From NCBI GenBank assembly GCA_965230205.1, contig OZ245996.1:1798001-1862000 (forward strand): DNA of 64,000 bases. Reading direction: 5' to 3'. A program made the translations under genes and the position numbers. The notes beneath the pieces are model-generated. The model was not told the DNA's origin. It saw only the letters and a program-made list of their open reading frames with translations, and made no database searches. Source of the stretch: CANLBN01 sp965230205 (lineage in GTDB: Bacteria; Pseudomonadota; Gammaproteobacteria; Pseudomonadales; Cellvibrionaceae). Shown here piece by piece: positions 36,346-46,346 of this stretch (the first letter of the stretch is position 1; the number at the start of each line of letters is the position of its first letter).

Positions 36346-36388
36346 ATGTGTGATCAGTGTTTAAATAAAGTAGGGAGCGCTTAGTGTT

Positions 36389-37213
36389 ATGTCAGCACAT
36401 TCTTTTTCTTGTCGAGTAATAGGCTGCGGAGCATGGAGTGACAGCTTTGATAGTTGGCCGGCATTGGTGGAGTTGTTAAAAAATAAAGAGGCGACCCCTA
36501 AGGAAATAAAAGGTCCCAAGCCCGAAGTCATTCCTGCGAACGAACGGCGGCGCGCCCCTTTGCCTGTACGTTTGGCCGTAGAAAGCTCATGGCAGGCAAC
36601 GCAAGTGGCAGGGATGGATCCAAAAGAATTATGTTGTGTTTTTGTATCGGGTTTTGGTGATACACAGCTAACCGATTATATGTGTAAAGTCTTGGCAACG
36701 GATTCTAAAGAATTATCCCCCACCAAATTTCACAATTCTGTTCACAATGCGGCCGCAGGCTATTGGACCATCAGTACTGGTTGTGAAAAAGCAGCAAACT
36801 CTGTTGCAGGTTTTCAGGATTCTGTACCGCTCGCCTTAATGGAAGCAGTGATTCAATGCCATGAAGAGCAAGTGCCAATATTGATTACTTTTTTTGATGC
36901 GCCTGTTTCAGCGGTATTGACCGATATTATGGGAGGGGGAAGTTCATTTGCTTTTTCAATGATTATTGCTCCTGAGTATATGCCTTTTCCACAACAAGAG
37001 TCGCAAGAAAATAATTTACGAATAAATGTCGTTGCGGAATCGTGTGACTGGCCAGTATTACAGTCAGAGCAACCTACTTTGCGGGCGTGCTATAGCAATA
37101 ACCCCTCTGCGCGAATCTTGCCTTTATTAGAGACGTTGTTGGGCGTTTCGGGTACAAAAGAAGTGCAATACCCTATCAGTGAACAATTATCCATTTTACT
37201 TTCGGCCGATTAG
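36389..37213 (+). CDS. Ketosynthase-like chain-length factor, ApeC-like
   Basis: 274-residue protein of the N-terminal ketoacyl-synthase-like family (Ketoacyl-synt_2). SPTKFHNSVHNAAAGYWTIST is the family motif at the position where a true ketosynthase has its cysteine-centred elbow. The two C-terminal histidines of the catalytic triad are missing, as expected for a chain-length factor. It should dimerise with the preceding ketosynthase and help set polyene length. It is 3 bases from the next gene, within the operon. Confidence 0.8.
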   Translation: MSAHSFSCRVIGCGAWSDSFDSWPALVELLKNKEATPKEIKGPKPEVIPANERRRAPLPVRLAVESSWQATQVAGMDPKELCCVFVSGFGDTQLTDYMCKVLATDSKELSPTKFHNSVHNAAAGYWTISTGCEKAANSVAGFQDSVPLALMEAVIQCHEEQVPILITFFDAPVSAVLTDIMGGGSSFAFSMIIAPEYMPFPQQESQENNLRINVVAESCDWPVLQSEQPTLRACYSNNPSARILPLLETLLGVSGTKEVQYPISEQLSILLSAD

Positions 37214-37216
37214 TCT

Positions 37217-38791
37217 ATGAAAACACAATCAACAGATGTCATTATTGCCGGTGGTGGTCTTGCCGGTTTAGCACTGGCGAAACAGCTCATCATGGCTGAT
37301 CCTGAATTAGATATCACGGTTGTTGAAAAAAGGAAATTTCCAATCCCTGATACCATTGCAAAAATTGGTGAGTCAACCGTCGAAATTGGCTCCCATTACT
37401 TCACTGAAAATTTAAACCTTAAAAAACATTTTCAAGAAAAGCATTTAAAAAAACATGGTTTGCGATGTTTTTTTGGAGAGCCTCAAGACGATTACTCTCA
37501 GCAAGACGAATTGGGCGTGAGTGAGTTGTTTGGTATTCCAACTTATCAGATTGAGCGTGGGGTACTAGAGAATCATTTATATTCGGAGCTTGTAGATCAA
37601 GGCGTCCGTATTATCGATGGTGCAACGACTGAAAGTGTTGAGTTAAATAATAAAAGTCAGGAGATAAGCGTTAAGTCTGACGTTGGCGATATGCACTTTC
37701 GTGGCCCTTGGTTAGTGGATGCCACAGGTCGCCAGGAATTGGTTAAAAATAAACTGGGTTTAAAGAAACCCAGTGCGCATCAAGGTAATGCAATATGGTT
37801 TCGTATTGATAAGCGTATCGTCGTTGATGAATGGTCAAACAATGAAGGCTGGCAAAATCGCCTGAAACAGCCGGGTAACCGCTGGCTGAGTACTAATCAT
37901 TTAATGGGTAAAGGTTACTGGACTTGGGTTATACCTTTGGGCTCAGGGGCGACAAGTATAGGCATTGTTATTGATGATCAGGCGCTTGAAGAGAGCGGCA
38001 TAGAAACCTTTGAAGATACTATTCAGTGGTTGAAACAACAGCAACCCAAGTGTGCTGCTGCGGTAGAAGGTGCCAAGGTTTTAGACTTTAAAATTGTCCG
38101 AAACTATTCTTATGGCTGTAAAAAAATGTTCTCTGATGAGGGGTGGTGCTTGACGGGAGAGGCGGGTGCTTTTACTGACCCTTTCTACGCACCGGGTAGT
38201 GACTTTATTGCAATCAATAATACCTTTATCACGCATTTAATTTGCAATGATAAAAAAGGCAAAGATATCCGTTTGGATAGCGCCGTTTTTCATATGTTTT
38301 ACAATTCGTTTTTCGAAAGCACTTTGTCACTTTATACGCATCAGTACGGTGGCTTTGGCGATCGCAGAATGATGTCAATCAAATTGCTATGGGATTATGC
38401 TTATTATTGGGGAGTGTTAACCGTTCTATTCTTTAAGAACACAATCACCGATATCGATTTAATGCGCAGCTTGAACCCCTTGTTAAGTCGTGCTCAAGAC
38501 AGTAACAATCGTATGCAGGCATTACTTATTGAGCGTGCCAAGCTACGTCTTGTCTTGCCTGCGAAAGGTTTGTTTTTAGATCAATATTTAATTCCTTGTC
38601 TGACGCGCTTTAACGATATTCTCAAAGCGGGCGATGATATTGATACAGAAACAGCGATTAAAGAAAATGTTGAAGTTCTGGAAGAATTATTGGTGTATTT
38701 GTCTGATATGCTGAAAGAAGATGCAGAGCTGACAATTAGTCATGATGAGAGAGAATTGCTTGGTGATTATCGCTTAAGTGTACTTGCATAA
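37217..38791 (+). CDS. Flavin-dependent halogenase-like protein 1
   Basis: 524-residue FAD protein of the tryptophan-halogenase/geranylgeranyl-reductase superfamily. The FAD-binding IIAGGGLAGLALAKQL lies at 9-24; KIGESTVEIGS and KKHGLRCFF follow, where halogenases have GES and a catalytic-lysine region. The halogenase hallmark WxWxIP is present as WTWVIP at 235-240. GEAGAFTDPFYAPGSDF binds FAD in the second half. A long C-terminal helical extension (to 524) is unlike simple reductases. It is embedded in the polyene operon, so halogenation of the aryl head or the polyene is the best guess, but some WxWxIP proteins only oxidise. Partner flavin reductase not in window. Confidence 0.75.
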   Translation: MKTQSTDVIIAGGGLAGLALAKQLIMADPELDITVVEKRKFPIPDTIAKIGESTVEIGSHYFTENLNLKKHFQEKHLKKHGLRCFFGEPQDDYSQQDELGVSELFGIPTYQIERGVLENHLYSELVDQGVRIIDGATTESVELNNKSQEISVKSDVGDMHFRGPWLVDATGRQELVKNKLGLKKPSAHQGNAIWFRIDKRIVVDEWSNNEGWQNRLKQPGNRWLSTNHLMGKGYWTWVIPLGSGATSIGIVIDDQALEESGIETFEDTIQWLKQQQPKCAAAVEGAKVLDFKIVRNYSYGCKKMFSDEGWCLTGEAGAFTDPFYAPGSDFIAINNTFITHLICNDKKGKDIRLDSAVFHMFYNSFFESTLSLYTHQYGGFGDRRMMSIKLLWDYAYYWGVLTVLFFKNTITDIDLMRSLNPLLSRAQDSNNRMQALLIERAKLRLVLPAKGLFLDQYLIPCLTRFNDILKAGDDIDTETAIKENVEVLEELLVYLSDMLKEDAELTISHDERELLGDYRLSVLA

Positions 38792-38792
38792 C

Positions 38793-39365
38793 ATGATAAT
38801 TAAAAAAATATTACCTATTATATTAGCCGTTGCTTTTATTTTATTTCCTTTTTTAATTCATTATGGCTTACGCCATTATGATCCTGTTGTTTTTTCTCTA
38901 CTATTATTTTTATTATTGGTTCCCCGAACACTGCTGACGCCCTCAGAAAATAAGTCAGGGAAGGTGATAATGCTTGTCGCGATTACAGTATATTGTGGTG
39001 CAATTGCTGTATTCGATAGTGAGCAATTGCTGCGTTATTATCCTGTATTGATCAGCTTGTATGCTGCATTACTGTTTTTTCTGTCTCTTTTTGATAAGCA
39101 ACCACTCATCGAAACCTTTGCGCAAATGTCGGGTAAACCTTATCCTGATGGTGCCCGTCGTTATATGCGAACGCTCACTAAGCTGTGGGTTTTACTGTTA
39201 GTCGCTAATGCAAGTGTTGCTGCCTATTCTGCCTGCTGCGCATCATCTGATTTCTGGTTGATTTATAACGGTTTTATCTCTTATGCGATTATTCTTGGTT
39301 TTATTGCCGCAGAAGTGGTTTTTCGCCAATGTTATCGAAGGAAGTACTTTCCGGATTTTGATTGA
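38793..39365 (+). CDS. Cluster membrane protein (COG4648-like)
   Basis: About 190 residues with six or so hydrophobic segments and a short cytoplasmic loop FAQMSGKPYPDGARRYMRTLTKLW. This pattern resembles the COG4648 membrane protein present in many aryl polyene clusters (ApeG-like). I start at ATG 38793, one base after the preceding stop, rather than at the upstream GTG. Its role is unknown; it may take part in membrane anchoring or transfer of the acyl product. Confidence 0.7.
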   Translation: MIIKKILPIILAVAFILFPFLIHYGLRHYDPVVFSLLLFLLLVPRTLLTPSENKSGKVIMLVAITVYCGAIAVFDSEQLLRYYPVLISLYAALLFFLSLFDKQPLIETFAQMSGKPYPDGARRYMRTLTKLWVLLLVANASVAAYSACCASSDFWLIYNGFISYAIILGFIAAEVVFRQCYRRKYFPDFD

Positions 39366-39401
39366 AGTTGATTAGATGCTTGAGAAGATAATACCTTGGA
39401 T

Positions 39402-39791
39402 ATGTTGAACAGTGAAAGATTAAATGATTTGATGGCAGGCGATGAGTGGCCTGAATTTGTTGCTTGTGTCACTGGTGCTGAAGAAACTGTTGTGTCTATT
39501 AACGTTAGTAAAGATATTGCCTGGTTTGCCGGTCATTTCCCTGAGCAGGCAGTCTTACCAGGTGTGGTTCAAGTTCACTGGGCTGCCAAAATAGCTAAAG
39601 AGATATTCTCGGGTTTGGGCGGTTTTAGAATCGTTAATAATATAAAGTTTAAAACAATGATCTTTCCTGACACTAAAGTAGATATCGTTTTTCTTTGTAA
39701 TCTAGAGAAGCAATCGGTTAAATTTGTTTATAAGGATTCTAGTCACACTTTTTCCACGGGAACATTGGTGTTCAGTGGCTCTGATTTGTAA
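39402..39791 (+). CDS. Hotdog-fold 3-hydroxyacyl-ACP dehydratase, ApeI-like
   Basis: ~129-residue FabZ-like hotdog protein. AWFAGHFPEQAVLPGVVQVHWA contains the catalytic histidine (His45 from the ATG at 39402) and is the ApeI signature. In the Ape pathway, ApeI and ApeP form a dehydratase heterodimer that makes the conjugated double bonds; the ApeP-like gene is at 41565. A TTG two codons earlier is also in frame. The glycosyltransferase ATG follows directly after the stop. Confidence 0.85.
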   Translation: MLNSERLNDLMAGDEWPEFVACVTGAEETVVSINVSKDIAWFAGHFPEQAVLPGVVQVHWAAKIAKEIFSGLGGFRIVNNIKFKTMIFPDTKVDIVFLCNLEKQSVKFVYKDSSHTFSTGTLVFSGSDL

Positions 39792-40559
39792 ATGTATATG
39801 AAATACTGTTTTGTTGTTCCCCACTATAACCACCATCAAGCATTCGCAAAATTTTTGCCAATCTTAGCCAGCCTGTCAATACCTTGTATTATTGTTGATG
39901 ATGGTAGTGAGGCGAATAGCTTGCAGTCAGTGCAATCCTCTATTGAGACACTTAATGCCAGCGCAGAACAGTCTGTTGATTTGTACTTTCTGAAACATGC
40001 ATTTAATCGTGGTAAAGGTGCGGCTGTTTTTACAGGAGCTTACTATGCGCGTGCATTAGGTTTTACCCATATCATCCAGATAGATGCAGATGGGCAGCAT
40101 GATATTAATGATGTTGCCGCATTTATTGAATATAGCCAGTCGCAGCCTGAAGCTATCGTGTCGGGTAAACCTTACTTTGATGAAACTGCACCAAAATTGA
40201 GAGTATATGGGCGAAGGGTAACCGATCTTTGGGTTGCCTTAGAAACCTTGTCTTTTCAGATTAAAGATGGTTTATGTGGCTTTCGGATCTATCCACTTTC
40301 TCAAGTAGAAAAAATATTGGATAAATACCATATTGGTGTCAGGATGGATTTTGATACTGAAATGTTAGTAAAGGCTGTTTGGGCTGATGTGCCCTTGCAT
40401 TTTATGCCAACAAAAGTGATATACCCAGAGAATGGTGTTTCTCATTTTCATTACCGCAGGGATAATTTTATTCTTATTTCACTACACACTCGTTTGATCT
40501 TGGGAATGTTAATCCATTCTCCTATGTTGATTATGAGACGGCTCAAATCTATTTTCTAA
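39792..40559 (+). CDS. Family 2 glycosyltransferase
   Basis: 255-residue GT-A fold glycosyltransferase. VVPHYNHHQAFAKF opens the fold, IIVDDGSE and the DxD motif IDADGQHD (~95) bind the sugar nucleotide, and GLCGFRIYPLSQV follows. In E. coli-type clusters the ApeJ protein is a glycosyltransferase-acyltransferase fusion; here the two activities are on adjacent genes. A role in attaching a sugar to the polyene or building its lipid anchor is likely. The ATG directly follows the previous stop, giving tight coupling. Confidence 0.82.
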   Translation: MYMKYCFVVPHYNHHQAFAKFLPILASLSIPCIIVDDGSEANSLQSVQSSIETLNASAEQSVDLYFLKHAFNRGKGAAVFTGAYYARALGFTHIIQIDADGQHDINDVAAFIEYSQSQPEAIVSGKPYFDETAPKLRVYGRRVTDLWVALETLSFQIKDGLCGFRIYPLSQVEKILDKYHIGVRMDFDTEMLVKAVWADVPLHFMPTKVIYPENGVSHFHYRRDNFILISLHTRLILGMLIHSPMLIMRRLKSIF

Positions 40560-40564
40560 TTTTT

Positions 40565-41572
40565 ATGAATTCTTCCACAATACCAACAGATAAGCAACAT
40601 TGGGCATCACTGCAAGAGGCTGGGACTTTTGCAGGCTTAAGGTTTTTGTTTTTTCTGAATAAGTATTTTGGCCGAAAGATATATTCATTAGTGATTTACC
40701 CTGTGGCACTTTACTTTGTCATCTTTAAACGAGTATCTCGGCAGGCATCACAAAAATTTTTATTGCTTCATTGGCAAAAAAATCCTGAATTCTGGAAAAG
40801 AAAGCCTAATTACTGGTCCAGTGTTTTACATTTTAAACAGTTTGCAGAAGCTATTTTGGATAAAGGGTTGGCCTGGTCGGCAGAAATAGCCGAAGAGGAT
40901 TTTATTATCGATGATATCAGTGTGATCGAAACCTTAATGCAGGACGAAAGAGGCCAGTTGATTATTGGCACGCATTTCGGGAATTTAGAATACTGTCGTG
41001 GCTTTATGCAGCGCTATAAAAATAAAGTCATTAATATCCTTGTCTACGACAAGCACTCTGCAAACTTTGTGCAAATAATGCAAAAAGTGAATCCTGACTC
41101 TCGAATTAATGTGTTTCAGGTGGACGAATTTGATGTGGCAACCATATTGTTATTAAAACAAAAAATTGATGGGGGTGAGTGGGTGTTTATTGCCGGTGAT
41201 CGTATTCCTCTTGCTGGTTTAGAGCATACGGTCGAAGTCAATTTTCTCAATAACAAAGCCCCCTTACCTATAGGGCCATACTTATTGGCAAAGGCATTAG
41301 CATGCCCTGTAAAGTTGATGTTTGGTTATAGACACCCTCAGCTGGAAGAAGGAAAGGTGTATTTTGAAGTTGTTCCTTTTGCTGATAAGTTAGTTTTTAC
41401 TCGTAAGGATAGGCAGGAAAAAATACAGGCGTATGCACAACAGTTTGTTTCATCTCTTGAGAAACACTGCTTACAGGCTCCCTATCAATGGTTTAATTTT
41501 TATGACTTCTGGGAATCTGATCCTTCTACACAGAAGAATATGCAGCTAGGAAAGGAGAGCAGTCATGAGTAG
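40565..41572 (+). CDS. LpxL/HtrB-type acyltransferase
   Basis: 335-residue lysophospholipid-acyltransferase superfamily member of the lipid A late-acyltransferase kind. One N-terminal membrane helix (~42-60) is followed by the catalytic HX4E motif in IIGTHFGNLEYCRGF (His near 141) and GEWVFIAGDRIPLAG. It probably corresponds to the acyltransferase half of ApeJ. It could join an acyl chain or the polyene acyl group to its carrier at the inner membrane. Its last 8 bases overlap the next gene. Confidence 0.82.
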   Translation: MNSSTIPTDKQHWASLQEAGTFAGLRFLFFLNKYFGRKIYSLVIYPVALYFVIFKRVSRQASQKFLLLHWQKNPEFWKRKPNYWSSVLHFKQFAEAILDKGLAWSAEIAEEDFIIDDISVIETLMQDERGQLIIGTHFGNLEYCRGFMQRYKNKVINILVYDKHSANFVQIMQKVNPDSRINVFQVDEFDVATILLLKQKIDGGEWVFIAGDRIPLAGLEHTVEVNFLNNKAPLPIGPYLLAKALACPVKLMFGYRHPQLEEGKVYFEVVPFADKLVFTRKDRQEKIQAYAQQFVSSLEKHCLQAPYQWFNFYDFWESDPSTQKNMQLGKESSHE

Positions 41573-42026
41573 CGTTGGCAATTCTCGTTTTGATGAGGTG
41601 CTATTTGATCTATTGCCGCACCGCCCACCGATGCTGCTCGTTAATCAGATGGTATCTGTTGATGAGCGTTCTTCCTCGGCCATTGTTATGATTGATGATA
41701 ATACCCCTTTTTATGAGTTGGATTTAGGTGTTCCTGCATGGATTGGTTTGGAATATATGGGGCAAACAGCAGCGCTGATTGCCGGTTACCAACTGCAGCA
41801 GGGTTTGGTTGGAGATCATTTGGGTTTTTTATTAGGAGCTCGCCAATACAAAACGACTTGTGAATATTTTCAACCCAACAAGAATTTGTTGGTGGAGTGT
41901 AATGAAAAGGCACTAGTGGGGGATACTCTAGCCACTTTTGATTGTGCTATTCGGTATGATGGAGAAACCGATGTGTTGGCAACGGCTAATCTATCTGTTT
42001 TTCGCAAATCAAAAGACGAGTTATAA
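41565..42026 (+). CDS. Hotdog-fold dehydratase, ApeP-like
   Basis: 153-residue hotdog protein. FDLLPHRPPMLLVNQM (His19) is the ApeP signature and LEYMGQTAALIAG has the partner acidic residue. It is expected to dimerise with the ApeI-like dehydratase at 39402. It overlaps the acyltransferase gene by 8 bases. The family is also called 3-hydroxylacyl-ACP dehydratase. Confidence 0.85.
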   Translation: MSSVGNSRFDEVLFDLLPHRPPMLLVNQMVSVDERSSSAIVMIDDNTPFYELDLGVPAWIGLEYMGQTAALIAGYQLQQGLVGDHLGFLLGARQYKTTCEYFQPNKNLLVECNEKALVGDTLATFDCAIRYDGETDVLATANLSVFRKSKDEL

Positions 42027-42057
42027 ACAACTGTCTAAGCATAATAGGGTGCATTGA

Positions 42058-43293
42058 TTGAATAACTTTAAACATCAACGTGTCGTGATTACAGGTGCGG
42101 GCAATATTTCCTCGCTAGGTAATACTTGGGCGCAAGTGAGTGAATCGCTTAAAAATAAAAAAAGTTTCGTTTGCTTTATGGATGAGTGGCAACAGTACAG
42201 TGATATGCAAACACGCCTTGCGGCACCCGTTAAAAATTTTTCATTGCCAGAAAATTATACAACTAAGAAAAAACGCAGTATGGGACGTGTTGCTCAGATG
42301 TCTGTACTGGCCACTGAAGTGGCATTAGAAGAAGCTGGTTTATTAAAGCATGATATTTTAAAGTCAGGTGACGTTGGAGTTGCCTATGGTTCTGCGACTG
42401 GCAGCAGTGCTGCGGCTATGGAGTTTTTTCATCTGTTGGGGAATCATTCGACCAGCAAAATGAATAGTACGACCTATTTGCGAATGATGAGCCATACAGC
42501 AGCGATTAATATTAGTGTCTATTTTGGTACTCAAGGGCGTATGATAACGACATCAAGCGCCTGTACCGCAGGTAGCCAAGGCATTGGTTATGCCTATGAA
42601 ACGATTCGTAGCGGCCAGCAAAAAATAATGATTGCGGGCGGTGCTGAAGAACTATGCCCAACACAAGCCGCAGTATTTGACACGATTTTTGCTGCCAGTA
42701 CTTGTAATGAAACGCCAGAATTAACGCCAAGGCCATTTGATAAAGCGCGTGATGGTTTAGTGTTAGGCGAAGGGGCCTGCACCTTAATTGTTGAAGAGTA
42801 TGAGCATGCTGTTGAACGCGGCGCACCTATATTGGCAGAAATTATTGGCTTTGGGACCAATACCGATGGCTCTCATTTAGTTCGCCCCCGACAAGCAACC
42901 ATGGCAAAAGTAATGGAACTTAGCTTAGCTGATGCAGGGATCAATGCAGACGATATTGGTTATGTTTCCGCTCACGGGACGGCAACCGAGCACGGTGATA
43001 TTGCTGAGTCTTTAGCAACAGAGCAAGTCGTGGGCGTTAAACCTATTAGTTCCTTAAAAAGTTATACCGGCCATACATTGGGAGCATGTGGTGCTTTCGA
43101 GGCCTGGGCCAGCATCATGATGATGCGTGAAGGTTGGTTTGCTCCTACCATTAATCTGGATAAGCTTGATGAGCGCTGTGCTCCTTTAGATTATATTAAA
43201 GGAGACTGTCGAGAGATTAATGCCGATATTATTATGAGTAATAACTTTGCCTTTGGTGGAGTGAATACATCTTTGTTATTGAAGCGATTTTAA
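42058..43293 (+). CDS. Ketosynthase, ApeR-like (FabF type)
   Basis: 411-residue condensing enzyme with a full triad: Cys169 in TSSACTAGS, His306 in SAHGTATEHGD, His339 in YTGHTLGACG. The N-terminus ITGAGNISSLGNTW and the stretch DEWQQYSDMQTRLAAPVKNF match ApeR proteins, which carry out the first or an accessory condensation in aryl polyene assembly. The start is TTG at 42058, preceded by AGGGTGCA. It ends the left arm; a convergent regulator gene begins 86 bases later. Confidence 0.85.
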   Translation: MNNFKHQRVVITGAGNISSLGNTWAQVSESLKNKKSFVCFMDEWQQYSDMQTRLAAPVKNFSLPENYTTKKKRSMGRVAQMSVLATEVALEEAGLLKHDILKSGDVGVAYGSATGSSAAAMEFFHLLGNHSTSKMNSTTYLRMMSHTAAINISVYFGTQGRMITTSSACTAGSQGIGYAYETIRSGQQKIMIAGGAEELCPTQAAVFDTIFAASTCNETPELTPRPFDKARDGLVLGEGACTLIVEEYEHAVERGAPILAEIIGFGTNTDGSHLVRPRQATMAKVMELSLADAGINADDIGYVSAHGTATEHGDIAESLATEQVVGVKPISSLKSYTGHTLGACGAFEAWASIMMMREGWFAPTINLDKLDERCAPLDYIKGDCREINADIIMSNNFAFGGVNTSLLLKRF

Positions 43294-43379
43294 AATAGAG
43301 TGTGCCACCATAGATGAATTGCCCCCATAATATACTGTGGTCTGATTAGCTTAAGCTTCACTTTTCCTAACTAAGATTA

Positions 43380-46106
43380 TTAATCAATACTTTTCTTTAT
43401 TGAGCTAATATGGGATACCTTTGCAGATGAGTTTTGTTGTATTTTAATTACATCTTTGGCAATCATAGGTTCACTTAGAAAATACCCTTGATAATAATTG
43501 GCTCCAAACTCTTTGATCATATCGAGAGATTTGCTGTTTTCAACTCCTTCGGCAGTTACCTTAAGTCCTAGGGAGCTTGCTAAAGCAATAATTGCTTTAG
43601 TGATTTTTGCGTCATTACTATCGTTAAGTAAATCGTCTGTAAATGATTTATCCACTTTAATATGATCAAAAGGGTATTTTTGTAAATAACTGAGTGATGA
43701 ATACCCAGTGCCAAAATCATCTAAGGCTAAACGTAAACCAATATTTTTAACACTGTTTAATATTTTTTCTACCTTTTTTGGTTTGTTGATGATCACCGTC
43801 TCAGTAATTTCCATAACCAAATGATGAGGGTCAATGTCATAGCTGTGACAATATTTCTTGATTAGTTTTACTATAGATTCATCTAATAATTGTTTAGGTG
43901 ATACATTAAATGCTATAAACCCATTTTCCGGAAAGACATTTTCTTTTTGCCAACCTTGTAATTGCTGACAAACTTTTTCAATAACCCACTGTCCAGCATC
44001 TAAAATCATGCCAGTTTCTTCTAATATAGGAATAAATTCATCAGGTTGAATTAACCTTCCTTGCTGAGTTGTAAATCGTAGCAGTGCCTCATAACCAATG
44101 ATTTTCTTAGTTGCTACATTAGCAATGGGTTGAAAAAGCATCGAATACTGTTGTTTATCAATGGCATGGCGTAATTGATTAGCTAAAGAAATCCGGTGTT
44201 TAGAATCTTGATCTAATTGCTCATTAAATAGTTGGTAGTTATTTTTTCCTTCTTTCTTTGCTAGATAAAGAGCAGTATCTGCTTGTTTTAATAATTTTTT
44301 TGGCGAATTTGTCCAGTAAGTTCCCTCTGCGATGCCAATACTTACAGTGACAAATATTTCTTGGTCAAGAATGAAATAAGGTTCCGCAATAGCCTCAATA
44401 ATTTTTTGTGCCACATGACAAATTTTACAATTATCATCACTACGACCAATTAAAACAACAAACTCATCGCCACCAAAGCGAGCGATAGTGTCATTACGAC
44501 GTAATATATTTAATAAGCGTTGACTAACCTCTTGTAATAAAATATCACCTGCATCATGACCTAATGTATCGTTGATATCTTTAAAACCATCTAGATCTAA
44601 AAACATAATAGATACTAGAGAATCTTCTCGTTCTGAAGAATAAAAAGCTTGTTGTAGACGATCTTGAAATAAATTGCGATTAGCTAATCCTGTTAACCCA
44701 TCGTATTCTGCCACCTGGCGTAGTTTTTCTTGATGTAATAAGCGTTCTGTTATATCTGCAAATGTGCCTAAAAAACTCTCGACACTACCTTTTTCATCAA
44801 ATAAAACGCGAGTGTTAAAATCCATCCAGCGTATTTGTCCCAAAGGTGAAACTAAACGAATTTCTTTTTGATAATCATTTCCTAGTTGCAAAGATTCTCT
44901 TAGTTCTTCAAGTAATGATTTTACATCATCGTTATGGATTGCATTTATCCATTGCTGTCCAGTAGTTTCTTCTGTAATTAGTCCCGAAAAGTCGTGCCAT
45001 CTATCATTGGCATAAACACAATTCCAATTAATGTCAACTCGAATGATGCCAACAGGTACCAAATGTGTTAATGCATTCAACTGCTGCGATGCTCTTTGAT
45101 ATTCTTCTGCATTTTCATGCATCGAAGTAATATCTTGTATTTGTAGAGTAGTAAAACGTTGATTTCCATGTGTATAACGAAATACAGTCATATTTACTAA
45201 GAAATGCGTGCCATCACCTTTTATCGCAGTTTGGTTTTCCCACACTTGAGGTCCTTTTAAAGGAGCGCTATATCCATAGCGAGATTTTTGATTAGACCAT
45301 TTAAACAAGGATTCAAAATCAGGAAAGTAAGAGAGAATCGATTGTCCTGCTAAGTTTATCGGTTTTTTATTCTCTTCATTAAATAAAACTGAGTCAGGGT
45401 AAAACATCTCTTGTGCAGAGGGGTTGCTCGTTAAAATAGTATTATCAAGTGAAACCACAATAACTGCGATAGGTGAAGAAGATAATAAGCTGCTTAAATA
45501 TCTATTATCAGCGATTTTTTGATCTAAGCCGATGAAATTTCCTTTGACGGAATCAGCACTTTGCAGTACGCAAATAATAGATCCTAGTAATGGCATTAAT
45601 CGACGTATCATGTCACCACTATACCCGCCTGTAGTTTTACCTAGTATGCAGATGGCGCGTATTTGATTTTGGCTGACAATGGGCAAGAGGCAAATGGAAT
45701 TGATTCGCTTTGGATTAATTAATAATGGTAAGTAAATTTTAGGTATAGGCCCATTAAAAAAAGTGGGTCGCATAGGCAATGCTTTCTTTATTGCCCAGTG
45801 AGATAATACCTTACCATCAGTAAATGCTACTCCTTTTTCTGTATGAATAGCATTAAGAGTAATTTTATGGTTTGTGGATATAGGTGATATTTTTTCTGTA
45901 TCAGAAACAAAAATTACACTGTGATCACTTTGAGTAATGTTACTTATGTATTCAAGAACCAAAGGAAATATTTTAACAGAAGCTTGTGGGTCAAATAGTA
46001 AGTTTTGTACTGCATCGATTGCAGATCGTACTGGTTGATCAATACGACGATTACTACTTTCCGATAAAGAGAGATGCTTAGACCCCATGGGGAAATGGCT
46101 GTTCAT
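43380..46106 (-). CDS. PAS-GGDEF-EAL cyclic-di-GMP protein
   Basis: 908-residue signalling protein. A GAF-like N-terminal region and two PAS-type segments (~205-440, the second with a PAC motif) precede a GGDEF domain (GGDEF intact, starting near residue 545, with an RRND inhibitory site just before it) and an EAL domain (YEALLRF ~673; DDFGTGYSSLSYL; EGVEN). Both catalytic motifs look intact, so it could make and break cyclic-di-GMP. No signal peptide or membrane helix is visible. It is convergent with the pigment operon and divergent from the CheB-CheR gene. Confidence 0.9.
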   Translation of the reverse strand: MNSHFPMGSKHLSLSESSNRRIDQPVRSAIDAVQNLLFDPQASVKIFPLVLEYISNITQSDHSVIFVSDTEKISPISTNHKITLNAIHTEKGVAFTDGKVLSHWAIKKALPMRPTFFNGPIPKIYLPLLINPKRINSICLLPIVSQNQIRAICILGKTTGGYSGDMIRRLMPLLGSIICVLQSADSVKGNFIGLDQKIADNRYLSSLLSSSPIAVIVVSLDNTILTSNPSAQEMFYPDSVLFNEENKKPINLAGQSILSYFPDFESLFKWSNQKSRYGYSAPLKGPQVWENQTAIKGDGTHFLVNMTVFRYTHGNQRFTTLQIQDITSMHENAEEYQRASQQLNALTHLVPVGIIRVDINWNCVYANDRWHDFSGLITEETTGQQWINAIHNDDVKSLLEELRESLQLGNDYQKEIRLVSPLGQIRWMDFNTRVLFDEKGSVESFLGTFADITERLLHQEKLRQVAEYDGLTGLANRNLFQDRLQQAFYSSEREDSLVSIMFLDLDGFKDINDTLGHDAGDILLQEVSQRLLNILRRNDTIARFGGDEFVVLIGRSDDNCKICHVAQKIIEAIAEPYFILDQEIFVTVSIGIAEGTYWTNSPKKLLKQADTALYLAKKEGKNNYQLFNEQLDQDSKHRISLANQLRHAIDKQQYSMLFQPIANVATKKIIGYEALLRFTTQQGRLIQPDEFIPILEETGMILDAGQWVIEKVCQQLQGWQKENVFPENGFIAFNVSPKQLLDESIVKLIKKYCHSYDIDPHHLVMEITETVIINKPKKVEKILNSVKNIGLRLALDDFGTGYSSLSYLQKYPFDHIKVDKSFTDDLLNDSNDAKITKAIIALASSLGLKVTAEGVENSKSLDMIKEFGANYYQGYFLSEPMIAKDVIKIQQNSSAKVSHISSIKKSID

Positions 46107-46346
46107 AAATATCCTTAATAGTTATTAGTCATCAGTACATCTCTTGTCGCATTAGGTGTTAAAGGGAGTGTGCTCATCCATTTATTGGTAATGATATAAG
46201 CAGGTAAATTCTTATAGTTTTCTTTAAATTTTTTTGGCGCGCTATACACATTAAAAATGTGTTAGATTAAGCATATATAGAACAATTTCTCATTGTTGCA
46301 AGTAAAAATAATAATTTAACTATTGAAAAGCTTTTCATATGCGGAT

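Noticed and set aside
42512..42860. Minus-strand frames inside the ApeR-like ketosynthase gene
   Set aside because: They are fully covered by a well-conserved gene on the other strand and show no family resemblance or ribosome-binding site.
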